Source: Ramlibacter sp.
GTDB taxonomy: Bacteria; Pseudomonadota; Gammaproteobacteria; Burkholderiales; Burkholderiaceae_C
Reading direction: 5' to 3'
Assembly (NCBI GenBank): GCA_026785815.1
Contig: JAJAZH010000095.1
Coordinates: 1 to 5,500, forward strand
Length of the DNA stretch: 5,500 nucleotides
Shown here piece by piece: positions 5,217-5,500 of this stretch. The notes below the pieces were generated by a model that did no database searches, was not told the DNA's origin, and saw only the letters and a list, made by a program, of their open reading frames with translations. A program made the translations under genes and the position numbers. The stretch's first letter is position 1. Each line of letters starts with the position of its first letter.

Positions 5217-5500
5217 TCAGGCGCTCCCAGCTTTTGCAGTGCCGCGCGAGAAGACGCGCGAGGCACGGATGGCTGCGGCCAACGCGGCCATGCCGGTATC
5301 GATCTGCTCTACGCTGGCGGTTCCGAAGGACAGCCGCAGCGTGCGCGGGTCGGGCTCGTGTGCGAAGAAGGCCGCTCCCGGAACGAAGGCAACGCCCAGC
5401 TCCACGGCCCGGGGCAGCAGTTCCGCGGCGTCGAGCTCCGGCGGCAGCCGCAGCCAGATGAACATTCCGCCAGCAGGCGTGTTCCATTGCACATCCAGGC
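5217..5500 (-). CDS. PLP-dependent aminotransferase, class I/II, C-terminal part only
   Basis: Only the last 93 codons lie in the window; the gene continues past position 5500, so its start, the PLP lysine and most of the enzyme are not visible. The visible part is the small C-terminal domain of a fold type I aminotransferase. It starts with VQWNTPAGGMFIWLRLP, where the GGMFIWL pattern is typical of 2-aminoadipate/aromatic-type aminotransferases and of MocR-family C-termini. LGVAFVPGAAFF and TLRLSFGTASVEQIDTGM follow; the arginine in LRLSF is the one that normally binds the substrate carboxylate. Whether it is a free enzyme or carries an N-terminal GntR-type DNA-binding domain, as MocR regulators do, cannot be told here. 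A MocR form would make it a candidate regulator of the operon; the free enzyme is likelier given the tight head-to-tail packing. Its TGA stop is 2 bp before the GST start. Confidence 0.88.
   Translation of the reverse strand, partial: LDVQWNTPAGGMFIWLRLPPELDAAELLPRAVELGVAFVPGAAFFAHEPDPRTLRLSFGTASVEQIDTGMAALAAAIRASRVFSRGTAKAGSA
5224..5228 (-). promoter_or_regulatory. Ribosome binding site of the GST gene
   Basis: GGGAG on the minus strand lies 9 bases before the ATG at 5214 and inside the last codons of the aminotransferase gene. It supports the short GST start over any upstream start in the same frame. Confidence 0.55.

Overview
The window comes from a high-GC proteobacterium. The gene types, GC-rich codons and family resemblances fit the Burkholderiales, most likely an Alcaligenaceae relative such as Bordetella or Achromobacter; that placement is inference from recalled family resemblance, not a search. 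All nine genes lie on the minus strand, so transcription runs from position 5500 towards position 1. I found no mobile element, CRISPR array, tRNA or rRNA.

Region 5500-2080 holds five tightly packed genes that look like one operon. In transcription order they are the C-terminal end of a class I/II PLP-dependent aminotransferase (cut by the window edge), a glutathione S-transferase, a PhzF-family isomerase, a glyoxalase-like (VOC) protein and a PLP-dependent threonine/serine dehydratase-like enzyme. Their junctions are a 2-bp gap, a 10-bp gap, a 4-bp GTGA overlap and a directly abutting TAG-ATG. This suggests translational coupling and a shared metabolic job. The gene content fits breakdown or detoxification of an amino acid or amino-acid-like compound, but the substrate cannot be read from the sequence.

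Region 2025-918 holds two more same-strand genes with larger gaps (54 and 64 bp). One is a histidine phosphatase family protein whose second catalytic histidine position carries serine. The other is a small thioredoxin-like protein with a WCGVC active site. They may be read through from the operon or have their own promoters.

Region 917-101 starts with a 134-bp gap, followed by a small KGG-repeat stress protein with a strong ribosome binding site. After 14 bp comes a small exported protein with two DRxxC cysteine modules. These two look like a separate stress-related unit. Positions 1-100 carry no gene I can support, only a GC-rich inverted repeat.

Most of the window is ordinary housekeeping or accessory metabolism. 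I do not see a clear novel system. The points most worth a second look are the serine-substituted phosphatase, the non-canonical dehydratase, the coupled five-gene operon and the duplicated-cysteine exported protein.
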